This document shows positions 35,957 through 49,722 of a stretch of DNA of 64,000 bases, in pieces (the first letter of the stretch is position 1; every line of letters begins with the position of its first letter). The position numbers and the translations under genes are program-made. Below the pieces are notes generated by a model, which did no database searches, was not told the origin of the DNA, and worked only from the letters and a program-made list of their open reading frames with translations. Origin of the DNA: Clostridiales bacterium UBA2432. GTDB lineage: Bacteria > Bacillota > Clostridia > Lachnospirales > Vallitaleaceae. The stretch is taken from positions 12,469 to 76,468 of the forward strand of contig DDQW01000016.1 of assembly GCA_002342805.1 (NCBI GenBank). The letters run 5' to 3'.

Positions 35957-37687
35957 ATGCTAAAGCGACAACTATACATCGTTTATATTGTTTCGATTTT
36001 TATTCCGATTCTATTGATTGGTTCTTATCTTGTCTATAATAACTACTCTATGCTTTATGATCATCACGAATCTATGCTCGTATCTGATAATCTTCGTGTG
36101 CGTAGTATTGTCTTTGAAACAACAACCTCAATCACGAATATTTGTGATGCCATTGCAGAAAATAAAGAACTTATGACTTTGCTTCAGGCCAATTATCCAT
36201 CCCAAGATGATGCTATAAATGCATTAGAGGCTTCAGAAGTCATAAGTTCACACTACAGTCGCCATACGGATATAGCCTCAATTACACTATATACTGAAAA
36301 TCCGACATTAACTTCATATGAACATATTGTTGCCATTGACGAACACAATCGTGAATGGTTCAATGAAAAAACACGTTCTGTTGGCTATTTTTGGTCAGTT
36401 GATCATGTCACCAATAACTTTGGTGTTGAACATGATGAGCTACAGCTCACTCACAAAATAAATGTTCCGGGAAGTTCCTATAATGCGCTTCTTACTATAA
36501 ACGTCAGTAATAATTATCTTAAAAATCGTGTTGTTAATAATGATCTTGATGTCGATATTACGACCAATGATTCTCCTGTTTTTTTTAGTTCCTGGGGACA
36601 GACCGGAAAGATTCCGGATTTTTCCAACTATCAAGAGGAAGATTTTTTTTCTTATTCGGGCATTACGAATTATTTCGGTCATAATCTTCTTATGGAAGCA
36701 TCAACCTATAAACCCATAAAATCCAACGATCGTATTTATCTGTTTTCAACCGATCCTCAAGCCTTAAACGCTATTCGTCACCTTGTTTTAAATGCCGGCC
36801 TTATTGTCTTGATTAGTTTACTCATTCCACTTATTCTCATTATTAAATACACGAAGCAACTGATAACGCGGGTCGACACACTACGTCGCGAAATGCATCG
36901 CGTCACCGGGGGTGATTATAATATTATCGAAACCTTTAAAGGGAATGATGAACTTGCCGAACTCTTTTCGGATCTAAAAATCATGATTACTTCAATTAAC
37001 GAACGCGACCAAGCCATTTTTGATGGTCAAATAAAACATCAACAGTTAATCAATCATCAGCAAAAAATGGAAATGGAGATTTTATCAAGTAAGATTAATC
37101 CACATTTTTTATATAACACATTGGAAACCATTCGCATGAAAGCTTTTAATGTAGATGATTTAGAAGTTGCAAATGCAATCAAATTATTAGGACGTTACAT
37201 GCGATACAATCTTGAAAGTACCGGAGAACAAACCACCTTACAAGAAGAATTAAATTATATTGAAATCTATTTAAAAATTCAAAAATTACGGTTCACTTCA
37301 AGAATTAACTACAAAATTATCATTGATGATAACATTCACCTTTCCCAAATAAAGATTATGCCACTGTTGATTCAACCTATTGTTGAAAATGCTATACTCC
37401 ATGGTCATGAAGAAACACTTGAAGACGGACTGATTGAAATAAAAGTTTTAGATTATAATACCAATGTACTCATTCAAGTTATTGATAACGGAAGCGGAAT
37501 GGATGAAGATACACTCAATCGATTAAAGCCAACTTTAACTAGTGATATAAGGCCCCTTAAAAGCAGTTTTGGTTTGTATAACATTCAAAAACGGATTCAA
37601 TTGTCCTATGGGGATGACCATGGGCTAGATATTAAATCTTCACTAGGTCAAGGTACCTTGATTCAGTTTATGGTACCAAAATCATAA
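35957..37687 (+). CDS. YesM-like sensor histidine kinase
   Basis: 576 residues from the ATG at 35957, which follows AAAGGGG; the 22 upstream codons are not conserved in style. Membrane helix near 6-28, extracellular sensor of about 240 residues, second helix near 272-297, HAMP, then a His_kinase domain with the phosphoacceptor in SSKINPHFLYNTLETIR and ATPase motifs QPIVENAILHG and DNGSGM. It pairs with the AraC-type response regulator 13 bases downstream. In Firmicutes such pairs detect oligosaccharides and activate LplABC-type importers. Confidence 0.92.
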   Translation: MLKRQLYIVYIVSIFIPILLIGSYLVYNNYSMLYDHHESMLVSDNLRVRSIVFETTTSITNICDAIAENKELMTLLQANYPSQDDAINALEASEVISSHYSRHTDIASITLYTENPTLTSYEHIVAIDEHNREWFNEKTRSVGYFWSVDHVTNNFGVEHDELQLTHKINVPGSSYNALLTINVSNNYLKNRVVNNDLDVDITTNDSPVFFSSWGQTGKIPDFSNYQEEDFFSYSGITNYFGHNLLMEASTYKPIKSNDRIYLFSTDPQALNAIRHLVLNAGLIVLISLLIPLILIIKYTKQLITRVDTLRREMHRVTGGDYNIIETFKGNDELAELFSDLKIMITSINERDQAIFDGQIKHQQLINHQQKMEMEILSSKINPHFLYNTLETIRMKAFNVDDLEVANAIKLLGRYMRYNLESTGEQTTLQEELNYIEIYLKIQKLRFTSRINYKIIIDDNIHLSQIKIMPLLIQPIVENAILHGHEETLEDGLIEIKVLDYNTNVLIQVIDNGSGMDEDTLNRLKPTLTSDIRPLKSSFGLYNIQKRIQLSYGDDHGLDIKSSLGQGTLIQFMVPKS

Positions 37688-37700
37688 AGGAGGACGTGAC

Positions 37701-39215
37701 ATGTTAACCGTATATATTGCAGATGATGAAGAAGTTGTTCGTAACGGACTGAAAAAAATTATCAATTGGCAAGAATTAGGCTTTGAAATCTGTGGTGAAG
37801 CCGGTAATGGTCTCACTGCATATAATGAAATACGTGAAAAAAAACCGGATCTCATTTTACTCGATATCCGTATGCCCAAACTTCAAGGTCTTGACTTAGC
37901 CTATCAGCTAAGAGAAGAAGGCATCACAGGGCGAATAATAATACTCAGTGGCTATTCTGAATTCAAATATGCCCAAGACGCCATTAAATGCGACGTTGAT
38001 TTTTACTTAACCAAACCGATAGATGAGGAAGAACTCCTTGCTGCCGTTGAGCACATACGCTCCATTGTTCAAAAGAAAAAACTTCACAATGAACATTTGA
38101 ATTATTACCAGGAAAAAGCAAAATATAAGATACTAGAAGACATGATTCATGAAGAACGCTTAAATCTAGCAAGCATTAACTATTCGCTCGGTGAGTTAAA
38201 TCTAGAAGCTGATTTTTATCAAGTCCTTTTGCTACATGGTAATACCTCATATAAACATTTATGCCAGAAACTGAATGTTCCACTTGAAACAAATCAAATA
38301 GAACGTTTAAAAAAAGATGACCAAGACGTCCTTTTATTAAAAGGCGAATTAATCATCCGTCGTTTGCAACAAATAGCTCAAGAAGAAAATTCATCGTCAA
38401 ACCAACACTATTTCATTGCTGTTGGTGGTGTTGTGTCCGGAATCAATGATATTTACTACTCCTATCACGAAGCACTTGCTGTTATGGAACGTTACTTTTT
38501 CTTTGATAATTACACGTGCATTGCCACAAAAGACGATCTACCCACCGGAAATCAATTTACCGAAAAACTGACAATCAAAGATTCCAAAAAATTTGGGCAG
38601 AATATCTATGATGAAATTAAAATGCACCATCTAAAAGAAAGCATTCTTCTGATTCAAAATTTACACCAACAACTCACCTATGCCAAGAACAGCGCAGAAT
38701 CGATAAAAAGCTTTCTTGCCGGTATGTACCTATATATTCTAAACGAGTTCAAAAAAGATTATCCCCATTATAATGAAGAAGTACTTACCAACGCTGAAAT
38801 TATTCAATGGATACATGAGCGTAGCTATTTACAGGAAATCATTGAGTTCATCGAAAAGAAAGTACATACCATGATTGAATGTATTACCACAAATCAATCC
38901 GAAAATATCATTGATGAAATTACAGAGTATATCGAGAGGCATTATGCTCAAGATATTAAACTCAAATCCTTAGCTCCCAAGTTTGGTTATAACAGCTCCT
39001 ATTTAGGAAAAATTTTCTCTAAACAAAGCGGAAAAAGCTTCAATGATTATTTACACTACATTCGCACCCAAAAGGCAAAAGAGCTTTTAGAAAAAAATGA
39101 ATATAAAGTATATGAAGTCGCCGAAATTGTTGGCTATAAAAACGTTGATTATTTTCATCTAAAGTTTAAAAGCTTTGTCGGCGTAACCCCTAATGAATAT
39201 CGAAGCACTTTATGA
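37701..39215 (+). CDS. YesN-like AraC-type response regulator
   Basis: 504 residues: receiver domain with phosphoacceptor Asp in DLILLDIRMPKLQG and the KPI(D) lysine, a long central helical region, and a C-terminal AraC double helix-turn-helix (IKLKSLAPKFGYNSSYLGKIFSKQSGKSFNDYLHYIRT and VYEVAEIVGYKNVDYFHLKFKSFVGVTPNEYR). AAAGGAGG precedes the ATG. The likely target is the convergent sugar importer genes at 39311-43031, and possibly GH95 and GH3. Confidence 0.93.
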   Translation: MLTVYIADDEEVVRNGLKKIINWQELGFEICGEAGNGLTAYNEIREKKPDLILLDIRMPKLQGLDLAYQLREEGITGRIIILSGYSEFKYAQDAIKCDVDFYLTKPIDEEELLAAVEHIRSIVQKKKLHNEHLNYYQEKAKYKILEDMIHEERLNLASINYSLGELNLEADFYQVLLLHGNTSYKHLCQKLNVPLETNQIERLKKDDQDVLLLKGELIIRRLQQIAQEENSSSNQHYFIAVGGVVSGINDIYYSYHEALAVMERYFFFDNYTCIATKDDLPTGNQFTEKLTIKDSKKFGQNIYDEIKMHHLKESILLIQNLHQQLTYAKNSAESIKSFLAGMYLYILNEFKKDYPHYNEEVLTNAEIIQWIHERSYLQEIIEFIEKKVHTMIECITTNQSENIIDEITEYIERHYAQDIKLKSLAPKFGYNSSYLGKIFSKQSGKSFNDYLHYIRTQKAKELLEKNEYKVYEVAEIVGYKNVDYFHLKFKSFVGVTPNEYRSTL

Positions 39216-39252
39216 TTTTAAATACTCTAACTTCTCCAGGACCTATTGATAA

Positions 39253-39293
39253 AAAAGCAAGCGGAAAAAGTGATTACTTTTCCGCTTGCTTTT
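39253..39293. terminator. Bidirectional terminator between response regulator and sugar-binding protein genes
   Basis: AAAAGCAAGCGGAAAA (39253-39268) pairs with TTTTCCGCTTGCTTTT (39278-39293); AT-rich flanks give T runs in both directions. Confidence 0.87.
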
Positions 39294-39310
39294 ATTTATT
39301 CTGCTTTTAT

Positions 39311-41098
39311 TTATCTAGCTTCTGCTCTTGCTGCTTCTTGTTCTTTGGCTACTTCCATGTCAAATTCCAAGACAGTATTATAACCAATTTCATTCACTGT
39401 ATTTTGCATATCTTCAAGAATCGCATCAAACTCTGCATCATCATTTGCATAAATCATCTTCCATGAATTCTCAACAATAATTGATCGACATTGGGCTCTT
39501 AAGGTGCTGATTTCAGAAGGTTCTGCAGGTGCTATATAATCCGTTCCGGGAGCAACAACATATTGATCATCTTTTTCAAGATACTCTATTGTTGACAATG
39601 CGCCCATTTCTTCTTGCCATGATACATCAAGTGGTGTGGAATTCAATTCAATTACTGACTCCCATTGTGTATAATCATAAGGGAAATCATAACCTTCAAC
39701 GGTATCAATCGGAAGAACTGTTGTAAAGTTTAATTGACTGATTCCATCTTTCCATGAACCGCCACCCCACTCTTCCGGCATTGTTGCATCACCATTAAGA
39801 AGTGCTTCTTTTCCAAATTCTGTTAATTGTGGCTTATTATCTACAAGTTCCCACGTTAAGCCCTCCGGTCCACATGTTCCGGCTGTTTGTGCTGTACTCA
39901 TCATAATTCCTTCCGGTGAATATAGCCAGTCAAGAAAATCAACCATACGTTCAGGATCTTGAGCTTTTGATCCAACACCTACAACATACTTGGCACCACT
40001 TGGTGTTGCACCATATGAAAAAATGTTTAGATCTTCTATTGGAGCAATCATAAATCCTTTTCCAGCTTCTTTGTTTGCGGTTGTATTATATGCTGCTTGT
40101 CCTAACCAAGGCCATGGTGAAAACAAAATAGCACCGTCTACATATTTATTATATAATGTGTCATAGTTTTGTGTTGTACTTTCAGGGTCTAATATTCCCA
40201 TTTGATTCGCTTCATAATAAAACTTCAGCGCACGAACATATTCCGAGTCACTCTCAATAATGCTTTGAAAATCCGTTCCGTCTGCCTTTGCTAGGACAAA
40301 ACCTAGCTCATCATATCCATAAAAGCAGGTCGGTTGCTTAGCTAATGTCATCATATTACCATCCCAATCCCCAAACAATGACAAGGCATAGGTTTTGCTT
40401 CCTGAATCTGATGTAGGATATGCATCTTGCATCTGCTTAAGTACCGGTAGCAAATCTTCTAATGTCGACATTTTCGGTGACCCGATCTCTGTATAATAAT
40501 CCCAACGAAGATAGGGTCCGAATGTTAAATCTAACCCTTCAGATGGTGTTGTCGCCGGTTCATTTGAAACACTTGAAGGTATTGCAAAGATACTCGTTTC
40601 CGGAGAATCAATCGTAGTGCGAATCATATCAAGTGCCGCTTCATATTGCATAATGTGAGGCATGCGATCTGAATATTCTTGCAAATCAAGCATAAGTTCA
40701 GCTCTAACAGTATCCGCAAGACGACCGTTTTCAGCACCGATCATCACGATATCCCCAAGATTTCCTGCAGCTGACCGTGTCTGAAACAAGGTATCTCCAC
40801 CACCTGCTACATTGGGTGCGATAATGTTTAATTCCATATTAAACTTTTCTTTGACGATTTCTCCGAACCATCCGGATTGAATTCCTTGATAATTTGCCTG
40901 TGAAGAAAATACATCCACGGTAATGAATTCATCATAAGGGCTTTGATTTTCCTCGTCTGAATCATTGCCTTGTGTATTTGATGAGGTCTCATTTGAACCT
41001 TCATTCGTATCCTCATTATCCCCGCAAGCAGTAAAAAGTGACAGTGTTAAAACTAAAACCAACATAAAGCTCAATAACTTTTTAAACCGTTCTTTCAT
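39311..41098 (-). CDS. LplA-like sugar-binding lipoprotein of ABC importer
   Basis: 595 residues with signal peptide and lipobox FTAC (Cys25), an acidic Asn/Glu/Ser linker to about 52, and a family 1-type binding domain of the large LplA/YtcQ kind (GGGDTLFQTRSAAGNLGDIVMIG, PEGIMMSTAQTAGTCGPEGLTWE). It should capture complex oligosaccharides such as hemicellulose or pectin fragments on the outer membrane face. AAGGAGG precedes the ATG. Last gene of the importer operon. The acidic linker may reach through the cell wall. Confidence 0.88.
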   Translation of the reverse strand: MKERFKKLLSFMLVLVLTLSLFTACGDNEDTNEGSNETSSNTQGNDSDEENQSPYDEFITVDVFSSQANYQGIQSGWFGEIVKEKFNMELNIIAPNVAGGGDTLFQTRSAAGNLGDIVMIGAENGRLADTVRAELMLDLQEYSDRMPHIMQYEAALDMIRTTIDSPETSIFAIPSSVSNEPATTPSEGLDLTFGPYLRWDYYTEIGSPKMSTLEDLLPVLKQMQDAYPTSDSGSKTYALSLFGDWDGNMMTLAKQPTCFYGYDELGFVLAKADGTDFQSIIESDSEYVRALKFYYEANQMGILDPESTTQNYDTLYNKYVDGAILFSPWPWLGQAAYNTTANKEAGKGFMIAPIEDLNIFSYGATPSGAKYVVGVGSKAQDPERMVDFLDWLYSPEGIMMSTAQTAGTCGPEGLTWELVDNKPQLTEFGKEALLNGDATMPEEWGGGSWKDGISQLNFTTVLPIDTVEGYDFPYDYTQWESVIELNSTPLDVSWQEEMGALSTIEYLEKDDQYVVAPGTDYIAPAEPSEISTLRAQCRSIIVENSWKMIYANDDAEFDAILEDMQNTVNEIGYNTVLEFDMEVAKEQEAARAEAR

Positions 41099-41165
41099 TT
41101 GTAAAATCCTCCTTAAATTATAATAGCATATATGACATTGGAAATCACTCCATAACGTCCCTTTA

Positions 41166-42089
41166 TTAACCTTTGACCGAACCGATCATAATACCTTTCA
41201 CAAAATATCTTTGGAATATGGGATAAATAAATAAGATGGGTAATACGACAATGACGGAAATCGTCATCCGTACTGATGTCGGTGTCTGTTGCATTGCTAA
41301 AGCCTGCATATTTTGACCTGTTGCCCCACTGTTTTTCATGAGCATGGCCAAAGAATTGGCTTGATTCAAATAAGTATATAGTAAGTACTGTAGCGAATAT
41401 AACTTTTGGTCTGTTACGAAAACAAGTGTATCTTGAAAGGAATTCCACTGACCAACAGCTGAAAAAATAGCAATAGTTGCCAGGATTGGCTTTGAAATCG
41501 GAAAAATCACCTTCCAAAATATTGTTAAAATCCCTGCTCCATCAATTTCTGCCGCTTCTTGAAGGGATGGTGAAATGGATTCTACATAAGTTTTCACAAG
41601 AATAATGTTAAATGGTTGTACAATCAGTGGAATAATATATACCCAGAATGTATTGGTTAATTGAAGATTACGCATAATAAGATATATGGGTATCAATCCC
41701 GCGTTAAAGTACATGGTAACGACAATAAAACGATACCAAAATTTTCGCCCCCACATTTTTTTCTGAGTAAACATAAACCCTAGATATCCGGAAGCAATCG
41801 TCGTCAACAAGGTTCCTAATGCAGTTCTTGCAACAGAAATAAAGGCTGCACGACCTAATCCACTTAACTGTATGATTTGTTTATAATTCTCAAAATGTAT
41901 CTCTTTTGGTAACCACATAATGGATCCATTGGCCGACAAATGATTGGCGCTGATTGAATTAATAATTAGATAATAAAAAGGATAGACACATATAAAGGTG
42001 AACACTGTAAATCCTAAATAGTTGATAATATTAAACATGACACTAGTCATACTGTATTTTTCTTTTCCGATTCTAATCTCTCGCTCCAT
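41166..42089 (-). CDS. LplC/YtcP-like sugar ABC permease
   Basis: 307 residues, six membrane helices, and the EAA loop EAAEIDGAGILTIFWKVIFPISKPILATI near 195-225. It resembles LplC/YtcP permeases, which lack a dedicated ATPase and use the shared MsmX-type ATPase. No ATPase gene is present here, in agreement. It starts 9 bases after the first permease gene. Confidence 0.9.
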   Translation of the reverse strand: MEREIRIGKEKYSMTSVMFNIINYLGFTVFTFICVYPFYYLIINSISANHLSANGSIMWLPKEIHFENYKQIIQLSGLGRAAFISVARTALGTLLTTIASGYLGFMFTQKKMWGRKFWYRFIVVTMYFNAGLIPIYLIMRNLQLTNTFWVYIIPLIVQPFNIILVKTYVESISPSLQEAAEIDGAGILTIFWKVIFPISKPILATIAIFSAVGQWNSFQDTLVFVTDQKLYSLQYLLYTYLNQANSLAMLMKNSGATGQNMQALAMQQTPTSVRMTISVIVVLPILFIYPIFQRYFVKGIMIGSVKG

Positions 42090-42098
42090 AGCTGCCTC

Positions 42099-43031
42099 CT
42101 AAATAATTGACTCGTCACGAACTTTTTTTGACAACCCGTTTACTGATACTAATAACGTCACACTAATCAATGATTTTAGAACACTAATCGCTGTTGCTAG
42201 GGGAATACTATTACTTGTTCCAATCCCTAAGTTATATACATATAAATCTAAAACCTGAATCTGCTCTTTATTAAATGCATTTTGAAATACAAAATATTGA
42301 TCCATACCATTATTTAAAAAGTTGGCAATACTTAACATTAGTAAAACAAAATATGTGGGAATCATTGCGGGCAAGGTAATATGTCGCATAAGATGAAAGC
42401 GGTTAGCCCCATCCACTTTAGCGGCTTCATAAAGTTCTTGGTCCGTTCCTGCAATGGCCGCAAGATACAAGATAGCGCCCCAACCTAATCCCTTCCATGT
42501 TGACCACAATAACATTTTCAAATAGGTGTGATCACCACTATCTAAGATTTTAATGGGTTGATCTACAATACCTAAATCAACAAGTACTGAGTTTACCATT
42601 CCTGAATTTGAGAATAAAGCAAACGCAACAGCATATACGAGGACCCAACTAATAAAATTAGGTAGCGTCGTCAAGGTCTGAACAATGCGCTTAAACTTAC
42701 TCGCCTTAATTTCATTAAGAAAAATAGCAAAAATCAAGGGTAAACCGGATGTTAAAATCATTAAGGAACTCATTGTAAAGGTATTTTTAAGCACTTGTAA
42801 CAATTGTTTGATTTGTCCGGTGTTGGAAAAAAGATATTTGAACCATTTAAGACCTACAAATTCAGATTGAGACAGTTTTAATGGCGGTCTATAATCATAT
42901 AAAGAATATATCCAACCATACAGTGGATAATATGCAAATAATAATACCAAAATTAAAAAAGGTGCAATCATAAGAAAATATTTAAAGCCTTGCGCCTTTT
43001 TTTTTGCTACTAGATGTTTTTGAGAATCCAT
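42099..43031 (-). CDS. LplB/YteP-like sugar ABC permease
   Basis: 310 residues with six membrane helices and the EAA loop ELYEAAKVDGANRFHLMRHITLPAMIPTYF near 190-220. The N-terminal AYYPLYGWIYSLYDYRPPLKLSQSEFVGLKWFKYLF is typical of LplB/YteP. First gene of the importer operon, preceded by AAGGAGG. An extended -10 (TGC then TAGAAT) about 45 bases upstream may be its promoter. Confidence 0.9.
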   Translation of the reverse strand: MDSQKHLVAKKKAQGFKYFLMIAPFLILVLLFAYYPLYGWIYSLYDYRPPLKLSQSEFVGLKWFKYLFSNTGQIKQLLQVLKNTFTMSSLMILTSGLPLIFAIFLNEIKASKFKRIVQTLTTLPNFISWVLVYAVAFALFSNSGMVNSVLVDLGIVDQPIKILDSGDHTYLKMLLWSTWKGLGWGAILYLAAIAGTDQELYEAAKVDGANRFHLMRHITLPAMIPTYFVLLMLSIANFLNNGMDQYFVFQNAFNKEQIQVLDLYVYNLGIGTSNSIPLATAISVLKSLISVTLLVSVNGLSKKVRDESII

Positions 43032-43285
43032 TGTTTCCCTCCTTGGTGTTCTTTCTATTATGTAAATATTCTAGCAATTACGGACGATTTGTAGTACCTA
43101 TTAAATTAAAGAACCAATACACAAAAAAAGAGATGCAAAGTTGCAATCTCTAATTTGTTGGGTAATTTTCAATCTGTCCCTTTCTATTATTTGCTTTCTG
43201 TCACTTTTAAAGAAGACACTTTTGTTTTATAATAAAGGCAAATGATTTACTAAAATAATATGTGTTTAAAAATAAGGAGATGCCT

Positions 43286-43840
43286 ATGAATTCTCAACGA
43301 ACGATTACGACCAAATCTATTATAATTGCCGCTTTATTTATTGCCATTGTTTTTGTCGCAACCTATGCTGTACAGATTCCTTTACCTGGAATTGCAACCG
43401 GTGGACTGATCCATTTAGGTAATGTCGCTTTATTTACCATCGCTGTGATTTTTGGGAAACGCTATGGGGCGATTTCCGGCGCCTTTGGGATGGCACTTTT
43501 TGATATACTATCCCCTTGGATTATATGGGCCCCAGGAACCTTTGTTATTCGAGGCATTATGGGATATATAGTTGGTTCAATCGCAAAGGGTGGACGCCAA
43601 CAACAATCCATTAGCCCCTTTCGCTTAATGCTTGCCATGATTTTGCCTAGTATCTGGATGATTGCAGGATACTTTGGGTACAATCTACTACTGTATCAAA
43701 ATGTTCCCGCAGCTGTCGCCTCCTTACCCGGTGATATAACTCAAGCTGTTGCCGGCATCGCCATTGCAACACCGGTTATACTCCTTATCGAAAAATCAGG
43801 CACCTCAAATCGCTTAGCCCTATTAGCCGCAGAAAGGTAG
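43286..43840 (+). CDS. ECF transporter S component
   Basis: 184 residues from the ATG at 43286 (AAGGAG upstream). Six hydrophobic helices and the pattern IPLPGIATGGLIHLGNVALFTIAVIFGKRYGAISGAFGMALFDILSPWIIWAP near 32-85 place it among vitamin-precursor S components of the COG4720-like group. It would bind its ligand in the membrane and use shared EcfAAT units encoded elsewhere. The ligand may be a pyridoxine or pyrimidine compound. It lies 10 bases before a PLP-dependent aminotransferase gene, which hints at pyridoxine or an amino substrate; unproven. Confidence 0.8.
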   Translation: MNSQRTITTKSIIIAALFIAIVFVATYAVQIPLPGIATGGLIHLGNVALFTIAVIFGKRYGAISGAFGMALFDILSPWIIWAPGTFVIRGIMGYIVGSIAKGGRQQQSISPFRLMLAMILPSIWMIAGYFGYNLLLYQNVPAAVASLPGDITQAVAGIAIATPVILLIEKSGTSNRLALLAAER

Positions 43841-43850
43841 GAACTTGAAT

Positions 43851-48085
<4,235 letters not shown>

Positions 48086-48206
48086 CTATTATAATACTAT
48101 CACAAAAATAACTTGCAACTATATTCATAATAATATGTAAATAAAGTCTTTTCAATATAAAGTTTTTCATATATTATAAGAATATGAACTATATGCGGAG
48201 GATATT

Positions 48207-49034
48207 ATGAATGCTTTTTTTCCAACAAATACGGAACATCAATCTCAACTTCCCTTTTATTTAACTTCATCAGGCATATATTTTAATGAAACGGAAATGG
48301 ATCGTTCTCTAGGCTACACTTCACCTCAATGGATTCAAACAATCTCAGGGGCCGGAAAGTTCTTTGTGAATGATCGGGAATATGATATACTGCCCAACAC
48401 AGGACTCTTTATTCCTGCACATGTTCCCCATCATTATAAAAAAAGCGCTGAATCCTGGGTAACACATTGGGTTTCTTTTGATGGCAAGGCAACAACAGAA
48501 CTCCTTACTTCCCTCGGACTAACGCATTTTGATTATGTTTCTTTGATTGAACCCAATACAACGCAACAGCTTCTTGAAAAAATATATCGCTTATCCACAA
48601 ATGCCTATCACCATAAGTATTTGAAAATATCCACACTCATTTATGAGCTAATCTACGAAATATATCAAATAAAAAACACGAAAAACATGCCCCACTCTCA
48701 TGAAAATCAAATTTTTCAGACCTTACTCACATTTATCGAAAATCATTACATGCATGATTTTAGCTTAGCTCAATTAGCCGAAACCGTTGATCGTTCGCCC
48801 CAATATATTTGTCGTTTGTTTCAAGAGGAACTTCGGATGCGTCCCTTTGAATACATACGCCATTATCGCCTATCAAAGAGTAAATCCTTGCTACTTTCTT
48901 CGCCAGACTTATCGGTTCAGGATGTCGCAAGTCAAGTTGGCATCAAAAGTCCCAGCTATTTTAGTGCACTTTTTAAAAAAGAAGAAAAAATAACACCTCG
49001 TGAGTTTGTACAACTACATCAACGAGGTATTTAA
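48207..49034 (+). CDS. AraC family regulator
   Basis: 275 residues: AraC ligand-binding domain (RSLGYTSPQWIQTISGAGKFFVNDREYDILPNTGLFIPAHVPHHYKKSAE) and a C-terminal double helix-turn-helix (FSLAQLAETVDRSPQYICRLFQEELRMRPFEYIRHYRL, VQDVASQVGIKSPSYFSALFKKEEKITPREF). GGAGG precedes the ATG. Divergent from lacZ, a common arrangement for a galactoside-responsive activator. Confidence 0.9.
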   Translation: MNAFFPTNTEHQSQLPFYLTSSGIYFNETEMDRSLGYTSPQWIQTISGAGKFFVNDREYDILPNTGLFIPAHVPHHYKKSAESWVTHWVSFDGKATTELLTSLGLTHFDYVSLIEPNTTQQLLEKIYRLSTNAYHHKYLKISTLIYELIYEIYQIKNTKNMPHSHENQIFQTLLTFIENHYMHDFSLAQLAETVDRSPQYICRLFQEELRMRPFEYIRHYRLSKSKSLLLSSPDLSVQDVASQVGIKSPSYFSALFKKEEKITPREFVQLHQRGI

Positions 49035-49046
49035 GAGGAGTTTGTT

Positions 49047-49709
49047 ATGGAAAAAATATATAAACAAGGTTTCTTTTATACCCTAAGGTATCTCATTCTT
49101 ATTGTAATTATTGTTAGCTTTTTATACTTTAATCAAGGTAATGAACTTCTGACTATTCAAAAGCTTTTTGACTATAGTCCAAACAATCTTTTTCTTGCTA
49201 TGCTATTTATGCTTGCACTCTATAGCATAAAACCAATTATCCTTGTGCTTCCTGTGCCTATGCTACAAATCGTTGTTGGGATGATTTTTTCCCCTTTGTT
49301 TGCCTTCCTTGTAAATACCCTTGGACTGGTTCTCTCATCTACAGTTGCATATGGTATCGGTCTATTACTTGGAAAAGACCGTGTGGAAAAGTTGATGCGT
49401 AAGTTCAAAAAAAGCGAAGATTTAAAAAGACAACGTAAAAATAACGAAGGATTTTTTGTCTTTATCATCCGTGCCATTGGTTTAGTATCCATGGATGTCA
49501 CCGGAATGTTCTTCGGGTCCCTTCAAACCCCCTTTTTGAAGTATTTAATCTATTCTACCCTTGGACTCATCCCTGCAATGCTTATCGCCACCTTTATCGG
49601 ACTTACTGCAGATGATCCGGCCTCACCTAGTTTTATTCTATCACTCATTGTTAAGGTCATCCTTGTTGTTGTCTCCTTAAAATATTATAAATACAAGTAT
49701 GCCCAATAG
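49047..49709 (+). CDS. TVP38/TMEM64 (DedA-like) membrane protein
   Basis: 220 residues, about five or six membrane helices, with the SNARE-associated/VTT-domain pattern VLPVPMLQIVVGMIFSPLFAFLVNTLGLVLSSTVAYGIGLLLGKDRVEKLMRK and a second-half FFVFIIRAIGLVSMDVTGMFFGSLQTPFLKYLIYSTLGLIPAMLI. Relatives move lipids across membranes; specific role unknown. It follows the AraC gene by 12 bases. Confidence 0.85.
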   Translation: MEKIYKQGFFYTLRYLILIVIIVSFLYFNQGNELLTIQKLFDYSPNNLFLAMLFMLALYSIKPIILVLPVPMLQIVVGMIFSPLFAFLVNTLGLVLSSTVAYGIGLLLGKDRVEKLMRKFKKSEDLKRQRKNNEGFFVFIIRAIGLVSMDVTGMFFGSLQTPFLKYLIYSTLGLIPAMLIATFIGLTADDPASPSFILSLIVKVILVVVSLKYYKYKYAQ

Positions 49710-49722
49710 ATAGGTTGTTGGC

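Noticed and set aside
39212..39466. Plus-strand 84-codon frame with many Cys and Phe
   Set aside because: It runs through the terminator and antisense to the sugar-binding lipoprotein gene; no ribosome site.
43122..43156. Hairpin AGAGATGCAAAGTTGCAATCTCT as a terminator
   Set aside because: The stem has a bulge and no T run, and no gene ends nearby on either strand.
49220..49501. Minus-strand open frame opposite the TVP38-type gene
   Set aside because: Shadow of the membrane protein gene; basic, low-complexity translation and no start signal.
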